This document shows, one piece after another, positions 1 through 7,823 of a DNA stretch of 64,000 nt (position 1 is its first letter; every line of letters begins with the position of its first letter). Under the pieces are notes generated by a model. The model had not been told where the DNA came from. It did not search any database and was given only the letters and a program-made list of their open reading frames with translations. A program made the translations under genes and the position numbers. This DNA is from Actinomadura sp. DC4 (GTDB lineage: Bacteria > Actinomycetota > Actinomycetes > Streptosporangiales > Streptosporangiaceae), in NCBI RefSeq assembly GCF_030406325.1, contig NZ_JAUEQY010000011.1, positions 186,001 through 250,000 of the forward strand. Direction: 5' to 3'.

Positions 1-141
1 CGCGTGGTCCTGGGCCACGTAACCGTCGAGGACGCCGGTCGCCGTCAGCGCCGGCTGGTCGGCGGCGTCCACGATGGTCTTGATCTTGGCGGACAGCGTC
101 TTCAGCACCACTGTCTCGTCCTTGCTGAGCGGTCGGCCCAT
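1..141 (-). CDS. hypothetical protein, N-terminal 47 residues (runs off the left edge)
   Basis: The reverse strand has an ATG at 141 preceded by a purine-rich ribosome site (GGGGAG) about 4 bases upstream. The frame is open to the window edge and begins MGRPLSKDETVVLKTL, a charged, probably helical and cytoplasmic start. The family is not recognised from this fragment. The 236 bases between this start and the next gene at 378 hold only upstream sequence of both genes and a GC-rich inverted stretch near 236-256; no other gene is visible there. Confidence 0.55.
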   Translation of the reverse strand, partial: MGRPLSKDETVVLKTLSAKIKTIVDAADQPALTATGVLDGYVAQDHA

Positions 142-377
142 GTCTCCCCTTTTCGCCCCGTTATGTGCGTGGGTTCATCAGAACCGGGCCGTACGGGTGC
201 CGGTCAAGGTCAGAGCGTGGGGCCGGAGGTCCTTTAGGCCGGCGGGGCCCGGCCGTTAAGCGGCGGCCGAGACGACGTGGCTGGTCAGGGGGTTCTCCGT
301 CCGAGAGATTTGGACGACGAAGTGCACGAGCAGGTGCATCGTGCCGAATTGACGGCAATCGGGCGTAATGTCGCTGT

Positions 378-587
378 ATGACGTTCGATGTTCCGCCTGA
401 CCTGGTACAGCTCCGTCGTGACTTCCTGCGGGCCGACGCGGCTCGTGCGGGTGAGGGCGAGGCGGCGGAGCAGGCGTACCGGGAGGCGCAGCGGCTCACC
501 GAGGCGATCGGGGACCATCCGTGGTGGGCCACGGTCGAGAACCGCTTCGAGGCGCGGATGGCGCTTCTGGACGCTACCCGGGAGTGA
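378..587 (+). CDS. small conserved-type hypothetical protein (69 aa)
   Basis: The frame starts at ATG 378 and encodes a compact acidic helical protein (MTFDVPPDLVQLRRDFLRAD...) rich in Ala, Glu and Arg, ending in ...ALLDATRE. Codon use has GC-rich third positions typical of real genes here, and the opposite strand has no competing gene in this interval. The stop overlaps the 3' end of the convergent dehydrogenase by about 14 bases. It resembles the short 'hypothetical protein' class common in actinomycetes. No catalytic motif or signal peptide is visible, so no function is proposed. Confidence 0.6.
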   Translation: MTFDVPPDLVQLRRDFLRADAARAGEGEAAEQAYREAQRLTEAIGDHPWWATVENRFEARMALLDATRE

Positions 588-1239
588 CCGCCCCGCTGAG
601 GAGCACCTCCCGCTGCCACGCGTCCCGCGGCTGGGTGTGCAGCCGCCAGTAGTGTTCGGCGATCTCGTCCGGGTCGAAGGCCGTGCCCGGGGCGACCGCC
701 CCGCCCACGGTCACGCTGGCCACGTGGACGCCCGATGCTCCGTACTCCTGGTCGAGCAGGGTCACCAGTGTGCGTACGCCGGCCTTGCCGAGCGACAGGC
801 TGACGTAGTCCGGCTTCGGTTCGGGCATCCCGCCGGTGATGAGGTACGAACCGCTCCCGCGCCGCGCCATCTCCGGCGCGACGTGGGCGGCGGCGGTGAG
901 CGCCCCGACCACGTTGACCGCCCAGGCGTCCAGCTGGGCGCGTACCGACAACCGCCCGGGCGCGTCCGCCTGGATGATCGCCGCGTTGTAGACCACGACG
1001 TCCGGGGGACCGAGCTCGCCCGCCGCCGCGTCGAGGGCGGCGACCAGCTCCGTCTCGTCGCCGCTGTCGGCGGTCGGCGTGACGACCGGCACGCCGAAGG
1101 GGGAGAGGGCCGCGGCCAGGCCGGCGAGCTTTCCGGCGTCCCGCGCGATGAGGGCGATCGGCAGGCCCTCGCGCGCGAACCTCCGGGCGACCGACCCGCC
1201 GATTCCCGGACCGGCTCCGATGACCACCGCTCCTGCCAT
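574..1239 (-). CDS. short-chain dehydrogenase/reductase (SDR), atypical active site
   Basis: A Rossmann-fold SDR. The N-terminal glycine motif is GAGPGIGGSVARRF (about residues 8-21), and an NAA(I) motif follows near residue 85. At the usual catalytic position the sequence reads DYVSLSLGKAG: the Lys is present, but the residue four before it is Leu rather than Tyr, with a Tyr seven before. The canonical YxxxK is therefore absent and the substrate cannot be guessed. The start is ATG 1239 because AGGAG lies 6 bases upstream; an in-frame start at 1272 would lie too close to the predicted transcription start. It is divergent from a MerR regulator whose operator-like promoter drives this gene, so it is probably the MerR target. 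Confidence 0.85.
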   Translation of the reverse strand: MAGAVVIGAGPGIGGSVARRFAREGLPIALIARDAGKLAGLAAALSPFGVPVVTPTADSGDETELVAALDAAAGELGPPDVVVYNAAIIQADAPGRLSVRAQLDAWAVNVVGALTAAAHVAPEMARRGSGSYLITGGMPEPKPDYVSLSLGKAGVRTLVTLLDQEYGASGVHVASVTVGGAVAPGTAFDPDEIAEHYWRLHTQPRDAWQREVLLSGAVTPG

Positions 1240-1277
1240 CAGGGGCTCCTTCGTCTGGATGATGCCTGACATCCAGG

Positions 1278-1309
1278 ACGTTAAGGTGTGACATCAATGT
1301 GAAGGTCAA
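1278..1309 (-). promoter_or_regulatory. MerR-type promoter with over-long spacer driving the SDR gene
   Basis: On the minus strand TTGACC (1304-1309) and TAACGT (1278-1283) are separated by 20 bases. Spacers of 19-20 bases are characteristic of promoters activated by DNA-twisting MerR proteins. Between the boxes lies an imperfect dyad, TCACAT-TG-ATGTCA (5 of 6 positions symmetrical). The MerR gene starts 12 bases away on the other strand, so the site could also control it. Confidence 0.55.
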
Positions 1310-1321
1310 GCGAGGGATCAC

Positions 1322-1699
1322 ATGCGGATCGGTGCCCTGGCCCACCGGACGGGAGTCAGCCGGCGGCTGCTGCGCTACTACGAGGAGCAGGGCCTGCTCC
1401 GGCCGGTACGGCTGACCAACGGCTATCGGGAGTACGCCGAGTCGGACGTGGCCGCCGTTCGCCACATCCGCGTCCTGCTGGCCGCCGGCCTGCCCACCGC
1501 GGTCATCTCACGAGTGCTGCACTGCGTCCACGACGACGGCGAGCGGGTCATCCCCGCCCCGTGCCCGGAGATGGTCACCAGCCTGCGGCGTGAGAGCCGT
1601 CGCATCGCCGAAGAGATCACCGAGCTGCGCTCGTCCCAGCAGACGCTCGACACCCTGCTCGCGATCGCCCTGCGGGACCGTACGGCGGAGTCGGTCTGA
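1322..1699 (+). CDS. MerR-family transcriptional regulator
   Basis: A 125-residue regulator. Residues 1-70 form the MerR winged helix: MRIGALAHRTGVSRRLLRYY, then EEQGLLRPVR and NGYREY. A coiled-coil dimerisation helix follows (residues 85-118). No Cys cluster typical of metal or SoxR sensors is present: the two Cys (in LHCVHDD and PAPCPEM) are isolated and there is no CxxC. The effector is therefore unknown, perhaps a small organic molecule. It is divergent from the SDR gene across an 82-base gap that holds a long-spacer promoter. The start at 1322 has GAGGG a few bases upstream. Confidence 0.85.
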   Translation: MRIGALAHRTGVSRRLLRYYEEQGLLRPVRLTNGYREYAESDVAAVRHIRVLLAAGLPTAVISRVLHCVHDDGERVIPAPCPEMVTSLRRESRRIAEEITELRSSQQTLDTLLAIALRDRTAESV

Positions 1700-1783
1700 C
1701 CCGCGGCCGGCTGCGGGAAGCCCGAGTGCCTGCTGACAGTTGGCTGCGAATCCGCAGGTCAGTGGCGATGCCCCAGCAGGCGT

Positions 1784-3022
1784 ATGGCAGTCTGTCGGAC
1801 GATGGACCACCCCTTTTACACCACATTCCTGCTGCTCGCCGGGCTTCTGCTGTCCGTCGTCGCGCTGTGGCGCGGCTGGCGGCCGTCGCTTCGCACGGCG
1901 CTGGCGGTCGGGATCGCGCTGCGGCTGTTCCTGCTCATCAACGCCGCCGCGGACTCGTGGCAGCCGCTCGACTTCGTCGACGGCTTCAAGCCCGCCGGGC
2001 AGGCGATCCTGGCGCATCAGGACCCGGTTCTGGCCACCCATGGGTCGTGGCACTTCCTGCCGATGATCCCGTACCTGTACGCCCTCGGGCTGCGGGCGGG
2101 CCTGCCCTGGGAGATCGCCGGACGCCTGGTCACCGTGGCCGCCGACATCGCCCTCATCCCCCTGGTGGGGAGGCTGGCCGGTGAGAAGAACGCCGCCGCG
2201 GCCCGGTTCGCGTACGCCTGCAGCCCGATCGCGCTGATGGTCGCCGTCATCCACGGGCAGATCGAACCGGTCGCGCTGGTCTTCCTGGTCGCCGCGTACG
2301 TCATGGCGCGCTCCGGCCGCGGCGGCTGGGCGGGGGCGCTGTTCGGGTTCGCGCTGTCGGCCGGTACGTGGCCGGTCATCCTGCTTCCGCCCCTGCTGGC
2401 GATGCTCCCGAACTGGCGCGAACGCGTCCACAGTGTGGTCATGACCGGTGTCGTCCCGGTGTTCTTCCTGGTCACCATGCCGCTCGTGGTGCACGTCGGC
2501 TGGGTGGACCTGCTGCACGTCGCCCGCTACCTAGGCGGCGTGAGGCCCGTCGTCGGCGAGTGGGGATGGACGGCCTGGATGACCGGCGGCAACTGGGCGC
2601 TGGCCCCGACCGCCGCCGGGATCGGGCAGGTGGTCCTGTACCTCACGCTGCTCGCGGTGATGTGGCTGTGGCGGCGCGCCGACCGCGTCGACATGACCTC
2701 GGCCATCTTGCTGGCGTTCCTGATCGTCACCCCGCGCATGGGCGCGCAGTATCTCCTGTGGGTCGTGCCGTTCCTCGTCGCCCGGCCGACGCGCTTCAGC
2801 CGGCCGGCGCTCTGGCTGGCCGCGCTGTGGGCCGGGCTGGGCTACATCTACCTGACCCACTTCGACGACGCCGGCTGGTGGCAGAACCACCAGTGGTGGT
2901 CCCGCAGCTCCGTCGCCGTCATCGCCCTGCTCATCCTCGCCATGCCCTGGGGCCGCCGCACGCCCGCCGAAACCGAGGAGCCGGCGACCGTACGCTCCCA
3001 GCCACTCCCCGCCGGCCACTAG
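1784..3022 (+). CDS. polytopic membrane protein, GT-C/DUF2029 mannosyltransferase-like
   Basis: About 412 residues with roughly ten hydrophobic segments, starting with FLLLAGLLLSVVALW. Motifs of the actinobacterial GT-C glycosyltransferase type are suggested by a first-loop acidic motif (DFVDGFKPAGQAIL) and HGQIEPVALVFL mid-protein; these enzymes use polyprenyl-phosphate sugars at the outer face of the membrane. A WGWTAWMTGGNW loop and a TPRMGAQYLLWVVP segment lie in the second half. The donor and acceptor cannot be read. The start could be ATG 1784 (AGCAGG just upstream) or ATG 1802. It is a single gene. The following 312 bases (3023-3334) contain no convincing gene, only the promoter region of the next operon. 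Confidence 0.6.
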   Translation: MAVCRTMDHPFYTTFLLLAGLLLSVVALWRGWRPSLRTALAVGIALRLFLLINAAADSWQPLDFVDGFKPAGQAILAHQDPVLATHGSWHFLPMIPYLYALGLRAGLPWEIAGRLVTVAADIALIPLVGRLAGEKNAAAARFAYACSPIALMVAVIHGQIEPVALVFLVAAYVMARSGRGGWAGALFGFALSAGTWPVILLPPLLAMLPNWRERVHSVVMTGVVPVFFLVTMPLVVHVGWVDLLHVARYLGGVRPVVGEWGWTAWMTGGNWALAPTAAGIGQVVLYLTLLAVMWLWRRADRVDMTSAILLAFLIVTPRMGAQYLLWVVPFLVARPTRFSRPALWLAALWAGLGYIYLTHFDDAGWWQNHQWWSRSSVAVIALLILAMPWGRRTPAETEEPATVRSQPLPAGH

Positions 3023-3241
3023 GGCGGCGCACGACGCCGCGGACCGGATGACGGCCACGCCGGCGTCGTCCGGTCTGGAGGACGTACGCCGGTTCCCGGC
3101 CGTCCCCGGTGGCCCGGTCCTCGTGGTCGCCCGCCGCGCCCAGGGCTGACCGAAGCCCTGCGCTCCGCCGTGAGGTCGATTCACGCAACAGAGGTCACAG
3201 AGCGCTATTGTGCCACTTCGCCGCGACAAAATCTGAGCCAA

Positions 3242-3276
3242 GATTGTTGACAATCACTCGGATGTGGCGGCACTAT
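3242..3276 (+). promoter_or_regulatory. promoter and perfect GntR-like operator of the galBCD-dioxygenase operon
   Basis: GATTGT-TG-ACAATC (3242-3255) is a perfect inverted repeat. It contains a consensus -35, TTGACA (3247-3252), followed 18 bases later by CACTAT (3271-3276) as a weak -10. Transcription would begin near 3283, giving a leader of about 50 bases. The same core recurs before the tannase gene and the ABC importer operon, which ends in a GntR/FCD gene, so this is the likely binding site of that repressor. Overlap with the -35 implies repression by occlusion. Confidence 0.6.
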
Positions 3277-3334
3277 GGCGGCTGGGGCTGCACACCCTCC
3301 CAACCCGTCAGCCCTACGTCGAGGAAGGGTTCCG

Positions 3335-4078
3335 ATGAGTGGTGAGTCCCGGTCCGCTGGTCCGCTGCTCGTGGTGAGCGCCCACGCGGGTGACTTCGTG
3401 TGGCGTGCCGCGGGTGCCATCGCGCTGGCGGCCGAACGCGGGGACCGCGCGAAGGTCGTGTGCCTCAGCTTCGGAGAGCGCGGCGAGTCGGCGCGGGCAT
3501 GGCGTGAGGGCAAGAGTCTGGAGGAGATCAAGGCGCTGCGGCAGGGGGAGGCCGAAGCCGCGGCGGCCGAGCTGGGCGCCGAGATCGAGTTCCTGGACGC
3601 CGGGGACTATCCGCTGCGGGAGACGCCGGAGCTGGTGGACCGGCTCGTACGGGTCTACCGCGCCTTCGAGCCGGCCGTGGTGCTGACGCACACGCTGATC
3701 GACCCGTACAACGGCGACCACCCGGCGGCGGCGCGGATGGCGCTGCAGGCGCGGGTGCTGGCGCAGGCCATCGGGTACGACGCGCCGGGTGAGCCGCTGG
3801 GCGCGCCGCCGGTGTTCCTCTTCGAGCCGCATCAGCCGGAGCAGTGCGACTTCAAGCCGGACGTGCTGCTGGACATCACGCCGGTGTTCGAGCGCAAGCG
3901 CAAGGCGATGGAGTGCCTGCCGGCGCAGGTGCACATGTGGGAGTACTACACCGACCTGGCCAAGCGGCGTGGCGTACAGCTCAAGCGGAACGCCGGCCCC
4001 AACCTCGGGCTCCAGCACGACACGATGGCCGAGGCGTACGTGCGGGTGTACCCGCAGACGACGGGGGAGCTGGCGTGA
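3335..4078 (+). CDS. galB: PIG-L family hydrolase, GalB-like 4-oxalomesaconate hydratase
   Basis: A 247-residue PIG-L/LmbE-fold protein. The N-terminal metal motif reads SAHAGDFVWRAAGAIAL instead of the deacetylase AHPDDE. This AHxxDFVWRxxGAIAL form is what I associate with GalB, which hydrates 4-oxalomesaconate to 4-carboxy-4-hydroxy-2-oxoadipate in gallate and protocatechuate meta-cleavage. The third metal ligand is in NGDHPAAARM. The start is ATG 3335, with GAGGAAG 8 bases upstream. The gene overlaps the next by GTGA and is first of four coupled genes whose products are consecutive in the 4,5-cleavage pathway. The symbol rests on motif and context, not on an alignment. Confidence 0.75.
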   Translation: MSGESRSAGPLLVVSAHAGDFVWRAAGAIALAAERGDRAKVVCLSFGERGESARAWREGKSLEEIKALRQGEAEAAAAELGAEIEFLDAGDYPLRETPELVDRLVRVYRAFEPAVVLTHTLIDPYNGDHPAAARMALQARVLAQAIGYDAPGEPLGAPPVFLFEPHQPEQCDFKPDVLLDITPVFERKRKAMECLPAQVHMWEYYTDLAKRRGVQLKRNAGPNLGLQHDTMAEAYVRVYPQTTGELA

Positions 4079-4767
4079 GGACGGTGGTGGTCACCGACCC
4101 GCCGCGCGCCGACCCCGGCGCGGTCGACGCGCTCGCCGGTTTCGGCGTCGCGACCGTGCACGAGGCGATGGGCCGCGCCGGGTTCCTCGGGCCGGGCATC
4201 CGCCCGGTGCACCTGGGGTCGCGCGTCGCCGGTACGGCGGTGACCGTGCTGTCCTGGCCCGGCGACAACCTGATGATCCATGTCGCGGTGGAGCAGTGCC
4301 GTCCGGGCGATCTGCTGGTGGTGGCGACGACGTCGCCGTCCACGGACGGGATGTTCGGCGAGCTGTTCGCGACCGCGCTGCAGCACCGGGGGGTACGCGG
4401 GCTGGTCATCGACGCCGGCGTACGCGACGTGGCCGACCTCCACGCGATGGGCTTCCCCGTGTGGTCGGCCGCGGTCAGCGCCCAGGGCACGGTGAAGGCC
4501 ACGCCCGGCGCCGTGAACGTCCCGGTGAGCATCGGTGGCCAGGTCATCCGGCCGGGCGACGCGATCCTCGCCGACGACGACGGCGTGGTGCGCGTCCCGC
4601 GCGAGACCGTCGCGGACACGGTGAAGGCCGCGCGGGCGCGGGAGGAGAAAGAGGAGGCGACCCGGACGGCGTTCCGCACGGGCGAGCTCGGCCTCGACCG
4701 CTACGGGCTGCGCGACCGCCTGCTCGAGCTGGGCATCGAGTACGTCCCTTACCGCGACGGCTCATGA
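4075..4767 (+). CDS. galC: RraA-like 4-carboxy-4-hydroxy-2-oxoadipate aldolase
   Basis: A 230-residue protein of the RraA/HMG-aldolase family, the length usual for LigK/GalC (about 227). Family motifs in order: ATVHEAMGRAGFL (N-terminal substrate loop), GDLLVVATTS, FGELFATALQ, and the metal/substrate motif VIDAGVRDVADL, where Arg and Asp bind pyruvate and the divalent metal. It would cleave the product of the preceding hydratase to pyruvate and oxaloacetate. The start is GTG 4075, overlapping the upstream stop (GTGA) with GGGGGAG ahead. The downstream ATGA overlap with the tautomerase gene indicates translational coupling. Confidence 0.85.
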   Translation: MRTVVVTDPPRADPGAVDALAGFGVATVHEAMGRAGFLGPGIRPVHLGSRVAGTAVTVLSWPGDNLMIHVAVEQCRPGDLLVVATTSPSTDGMFGELFATALQHRGVRGLVIDAGVRDVADLHAMGFPVWSAAVSAQGTVKATPGAVNVPVSIGGQVIRPGDAILADDDGVVRVPRETVADTVKAARAREEKEEATRTAFRTGELGLDRYGLRDRLLELGIEYVPYRDGS

Positions 4768-5843
4768 GCGGCGGCACCCGCTGCATGGTGATGCGCGGAG
4801 GGACGTCCAAGGGCGCGTACTTCCTGGCCGGCGACCTGCCCCCGGGCACGCGCGAGCGCGACGACCTGCTCCTGCGGATCATGGGGTCGCCCGATCCCCG
4901 GCAGATCGACGGGATCGGCGGCGCGGACCCGCTGACCAGCAAGGTCGCGGTGGTCTCGCCCTCCGGCCGTACGGACGTCGACGTGGAATACCTCTTCCTG
5001 CAGCTCGGCGTCGAGGAGGCGACCGTCTCCGACCGGCAGAACTGCGGCAACCTCCTGGCCGGGATCGGGCCGTTCGCGGTCGAGCGCGGCCTGGTCACCG
5101 CCGGACCGGAGCGCACCAGCGTACGGATCCGGATGGTCAACTCCGACAGCGTGGCCACCGCGACGTTCCCGACGCCGGGCGGCGTGGTCGACTACGACGG
5201 CGACACGGCCATCTCCGGGGTGCCCGGGACCGCCGCGCCGGTCGTCCTGGACTTCGAGGGCACCGAAGGCTCGGCGTGCGGCGCGCTGCTGCCCACCGGC
5301 AACGTCCGCGACGTCATCGACGGCGTGCCGGTGACCTGCCTCGACAACGGAATGCCGGTCGTGGTCGCCGCCGCCTCTGGCCTCGGTCTCACCGGGTACG
5401 AGGACGTCGCCGCCCTGGCCGCCGACGAGGCGCTGCGCGAGCGCGTCCAGTCGCTGCGGCTCCAGGCGGGCAGGCTGATGGGCCTCGGCGACGTGTCCGG
5501 CACGTCGGTGCCCAAGACGACGCTGGTCGCGCCGGCCCGCGAGGGCGGGGCGATCTGCACCCGTACGTTCATCCCGCTGCGCGTGCACGCCTCGATCGGC
5601 GTGCTCGGCGCGGTCACCACGGCCACGGCGCTGCTGATGGAGGGCGCGGTCGGCCACGACCTGGCCACGCTGCCGGACCCGGGTGTCCCGATGAGCATCG
5701 AGCACCCGACCGGCCGCCTGGACGTCCAGGTCGAGCTGGACGAGTCGGCCGGCCGGCCGGCGATCCGGCGTTCGAGCATCGTCCGCACCGCGCGGAAACT
5801 GTCCGACGGAACCGTCTTCGCCCGTCCCGGGAGCCAGCCATGA
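4764..5843 (+). CDS. galD: PrpF/GalD-family tautomerase (4-oxalomesaconate tautomerase)
   Basis: 359 residues, matching GalD/PrpF length (about 360). The family hallmarks are MRGGTSKGAYF at the N-terminus, where the Lys and Gly-rich loop bind the carboxylates, and the catalytic Cys in DRQNCGNLLAGIG. A second-domain motif GDVSGTSVPKTTLV and a SIGVLGAVTTATAL segment follow. PrpF proteins isomerise aconitate-type acids. Beside GalB and GalC homologues the expected reaction is keto/enol isomerisation of 4-oxalomesaconate, the direct ring-cleavage product of gallate. Both ends overlap neighbours by ATGA. Confidence 0.85.
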   Translation: MSGGTRCMVMRGGTSKGAYFLAGDLPPGTRERDDLLLRIMGSPDPRQIDGIGGADPLTSKVAVVSPSGRTDVDVEYLFLQLGVEEATVSDRQNCGNLLAGIGPFAVERGLVTAGPERTSVRIRMVNSDSVATATFPTPGGVVDYDGDTAISGVPGTAAPVVLDFEGTEGSACGALLPTGNVRDVIDGVPVTCLDNGMPVVVAAASGLGLTGYEDVAALAADEALRERVQSLRLQAGRLMGLGDVSGTSVPKTTLVAPAREGGAICTRTFIPLRVHASIGVLGAVTTATALLMEGAVGHDLATLPDPGVPMSIEHPTGRLDVQVELDESAGRPAIRRSSIVRTARKLSDGTVFARPGSQP

Positions 5844-6787
5844 GCATCAAGCATGAGATCGCGCACGTCGCTCACGTCGAGCTGCTGACGCCTGAGCCCG
5901 ACAGAAGCCTGTGGTTCTTCACCCGCATCATGGGCCTGACCCAGGTCGGCGCCGAGGGCGACTCGGTGTACCTGCGGACCTGGGACGACTACGAGCACCA
6001 CACCCTCAAGCTGACCGCGAACGGCACGTCCGGGATCCGCCGTACGGGGCTGCGCACGTCGTCTCAGGAGGCGCTCGACCGGCGGGTGAAGGCGATCGAG
6101 GAGGCGGGCCTCGGCGTCGGCTGGCGCGACGGCGACCCGGGCCTCGGGCCGACGTACGTCTTCCGCGACCCCGACGGCCACGAACTGGAGATCTACTGGG
6201 AGAGCGAGTGGTACGAGGCGCCGCCGGAGCTGAAGCCGGCGCTGAAGAACCAGGCGCAGGCCTATCCGGCGATGGGCGTCTGCGTCCGCCGCCTCGACCA
6301 CGTCAACTTCCTGGCCGCCGAGGTCGAGCCGAGCACCGACTTCCTGCGTGACGTGCTGGGCGGGCACCCGACCGAGCAGATCCAGCTGAACGACGGCACG
6401 ATCGGCGGGCGCTGGGTCACCTTCACCAACAAGTCCTACGACCTGGTGTACACGCGTGACTGGACGCGCAGTAACGGGCGCCTGCACCACATCGCGTTCG
6501 CCACCGACACCCGCGAGGACATCCTCCGCGCCGCCGACATCTTCCTCGACAACGACGTGTTCATCGAGACCGGCCCGCACAAGCACGCCATCCAGCAGAC
6601 CTTCTTCCTGTACGTCTACGAGCCCGGAGGCAACCGGATCGAGCTGTGCAACCCGTGCGCGCGGCTCGTCCTGGCACCCGACTGGAAGACCGTCACCTGG
6701 ACCGAGGCCGAACGCGCCAAGGGCCAGGCGTGGGGCCTGAAGACCATCGAGTCCTTCCACACCCACGGCACGCCGCCCGTCGGCTGA
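5840..6787 (+). CDS. type I (VOC-fold) extradiol ring-cleavage dioxygenase
   Basis: 315 residues forming two vicinal-oxygen-chelate repeats, as in catechol 2,3-dioxygenase (XylE, 307 residues). The iron ligands of the catalytic second half are readable: His154 in RRLDHVNF, His217 in GRLHHIAF and Glu268 in GGNRIELC, at almost the spacing of XylE (153/214/265). The N-terminal repeat keeps the fold (FRDPDGHELEIYW). It is the last gene of the coupled operon. With GalB, GalC and GalD encoded just upstream and no LigC- or LigI-like gene, the simplest role is ring opening of gallate or a related trihydroxy acid. Known gallate dioxygenases are of the unrelated LigB type, so the substrate needs testing. 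Confidence 0.85.
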   Translation: MSIKHEIAHVAHVELLTPEPDRSLWFFTRIMGLTQVGAEGDSVYLRTWDDYEHHTLKLTANGTSGIRRTGLRTSSQEALDRRVKAIEEAGLGVGWRDGDPGLGPTYVFRDPDGHELEIYWESEWYEAPPELKPALKNQAQAYPAMGVCVRRLDHVNFLAAEVEPSTDFLRDVLGGHPTEQIQLNDGTIGGRWVTFTNKSYDLVYTRDWTRSNGRLHHIAFATDTREDILRAADIFLDNDVFIETGPHKHAIQQTFFLYVYEPGGNRIELCNPCARLVLAPDWKTVTWTEAERAKGQAWGLKTIESFHTHGTPPVG

Positions 6788-6821
6788 TACTCCAGCCGCA
6801 GGCGCCGGACCCGCGCATCCT

Positions 6822-7679
6822 CTACCCGAGCGTGAGCATCGCCTCGGCGACCTCGCCGGCCGCCGCATCGGGGATCGCGGTGGCGGCCTCCTCCAGGACG
6901 AGCAGCCGTGCCCCGGGGATCTCGCGCGCGATCGCCTCGCCGTTGCCGACGGGGAAGAACCGGTCGCGGCGGCCGTGGACGACGAGCGTGGGGACCTCGA
7001 TCTCGGGCAGGCGCTCGCGCCAGCGGGGTTCGCAGTCGAGCCTGGAGAACACCACACCCAGCTGGTTGGCCAGCTGGACTGCAGGTGCGGTGCCGGGCGT
7101 GCGGTCCCAGACGCGCGCGGCGATCGCGCGCGCGGCGACGGGGTCGTCGCCGAGGATCTCCGCGCCGGCGGCGGCGAACTCCGCGACCGCCTCGCGGTCG
7201 GCCCAATCGGGCATCGGGTGCGCGAACAGCCGGCTCATCGTCGCCTGGTCATGGTCGGGGAGGTCGTCGTCGGCCGGGCCGGGGGCGACCGCGCGGGTGC
7301 CGACCAGGGTGAGCGCCGAGAACGCGCCCGGATGCTCGAGAACGGCCACCTGGGCGACCATCCCGCCGACGCCGATCCCCGCGAGATGCGCGGGCCGCCC
7401 GCCGAGCGCGTCGGCGAGGGCCGCCGCGTCGGCGGCGAGGCCGCGCAGAGTGTAGGCGGGCGCCTCCGGATCCGTCGTCGTCGACTCCCCGCTGTCGCGC
7501 AGGTCGTAGCGCACCACACGGCGCCCGCCGGCGGCGAGGTGCTCGCAGAGCGCGTCGGGCCAGGAGAGCATCGTCGTCCCGCCCGCGAGCAGGACGAGTG
7601 GCGCGCCGTCGTCGCCGAACGACTCGATGCCCAGGGCGATCTCATCGGCATTGACAGTGGTCATCGTGATTCGGGTCAT
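6822..7679 (-). CDS. alpha/beta-hydrolase fold protein lacking nucleophile and catalytic His
   Basis: 285 residues with alpha/beta-hydrolase order: a core strand then LLAGGTTMLSWPDALCE, an oxyanion region, RYDLRDSGES, and the elbow region. The nucleophile elbow reads AGIGVGGMVAQ: Gly stands where GxSxG requires Ser. The acid is present in VVHGRRDRFFP. The C-terminal His is also missing (LVLEEAATAIPDAAA where active homologues have GHxxP). It is therefore probably not a hydrolase, and may be a binding protein, a lyase-like variant or a dead copy. It is convergent with the dioxygenase gene and divergent from the tannase gene. Starts at 7679 and at the next Met (7664) are both possible. Confidence 0.75.
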   Translation of the reverse strand: MTRITMTTVNADEIALGIESFGDDGAPLVLLAGGTTMLSWPDALCEHLAAGGRRVVRYDLRDSGESTTTDPEAPAYTLRGLAADAAALADALGGRPAHLAGIGVGGMVAQVAVLEHPGAFSALTLVGTRAVAPGPADDDLPDHDQATMSRLFAHPMPDWADREAVAEFAAAGAEILGDDPVAARAIAARVWDRTPGTAPAVQLANQLGVVFSRLDCEPRWRERLPEIEVPTLVVHGRRDRFFPVGNGEAIAREIPGARLLVLEEAATAIPDAAAGEVAEAMLTLG

Positions 7680-7791
7680 GCCGGGACAGACCTGATCCGC
7701 CGCCCGAACTCATCGCTCACGCCTGAAAGACCGATTTGGCCACATCTGTCCATAAATTGGCGTAGATAGCGCAGATAATATCGTCTCTCAT

Positions 7792-7801
7792 ATTGTTAAC
7801 A
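7792..7801 (+). promoter_or_regulatory. GntR-like operator upstream of the tannase gene
   Basis: ATTGTTAACA matches 9 of 10 bases of the core of the perfect palindrome at 3242-3255 (ATTGTTGACA). It sits 23-32 bases before the tannase ATG, in an unusually AT-rich 144-base gap shared with the divergent hydrolase-like gene. No strong -35/-10 pair is evident for either gene, though AT-rich boxes (GATAAT, 7774-7779) lie just upstream of the site. Confidence 0.45.
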
Positions 7802-7823
7802 CTTCTGAGGGAGGCGGTTGCCC

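Noticed and set aside
3048-3149. Short plus-strand frame MTATPASSGLEDVRRF... (33 codons) in the gap before the gal operon
   Set aside because: No ribosome site, no recognisable family and too short to support; noted only as possible remnant sequence.
5192-7057. A 621-residue minus-strand frame opposite the tautomerase and dioxygenase genes
   Set aside because: Antisense of two genes with exact family motifs; its translation has no motif and crosses gene boundaries.
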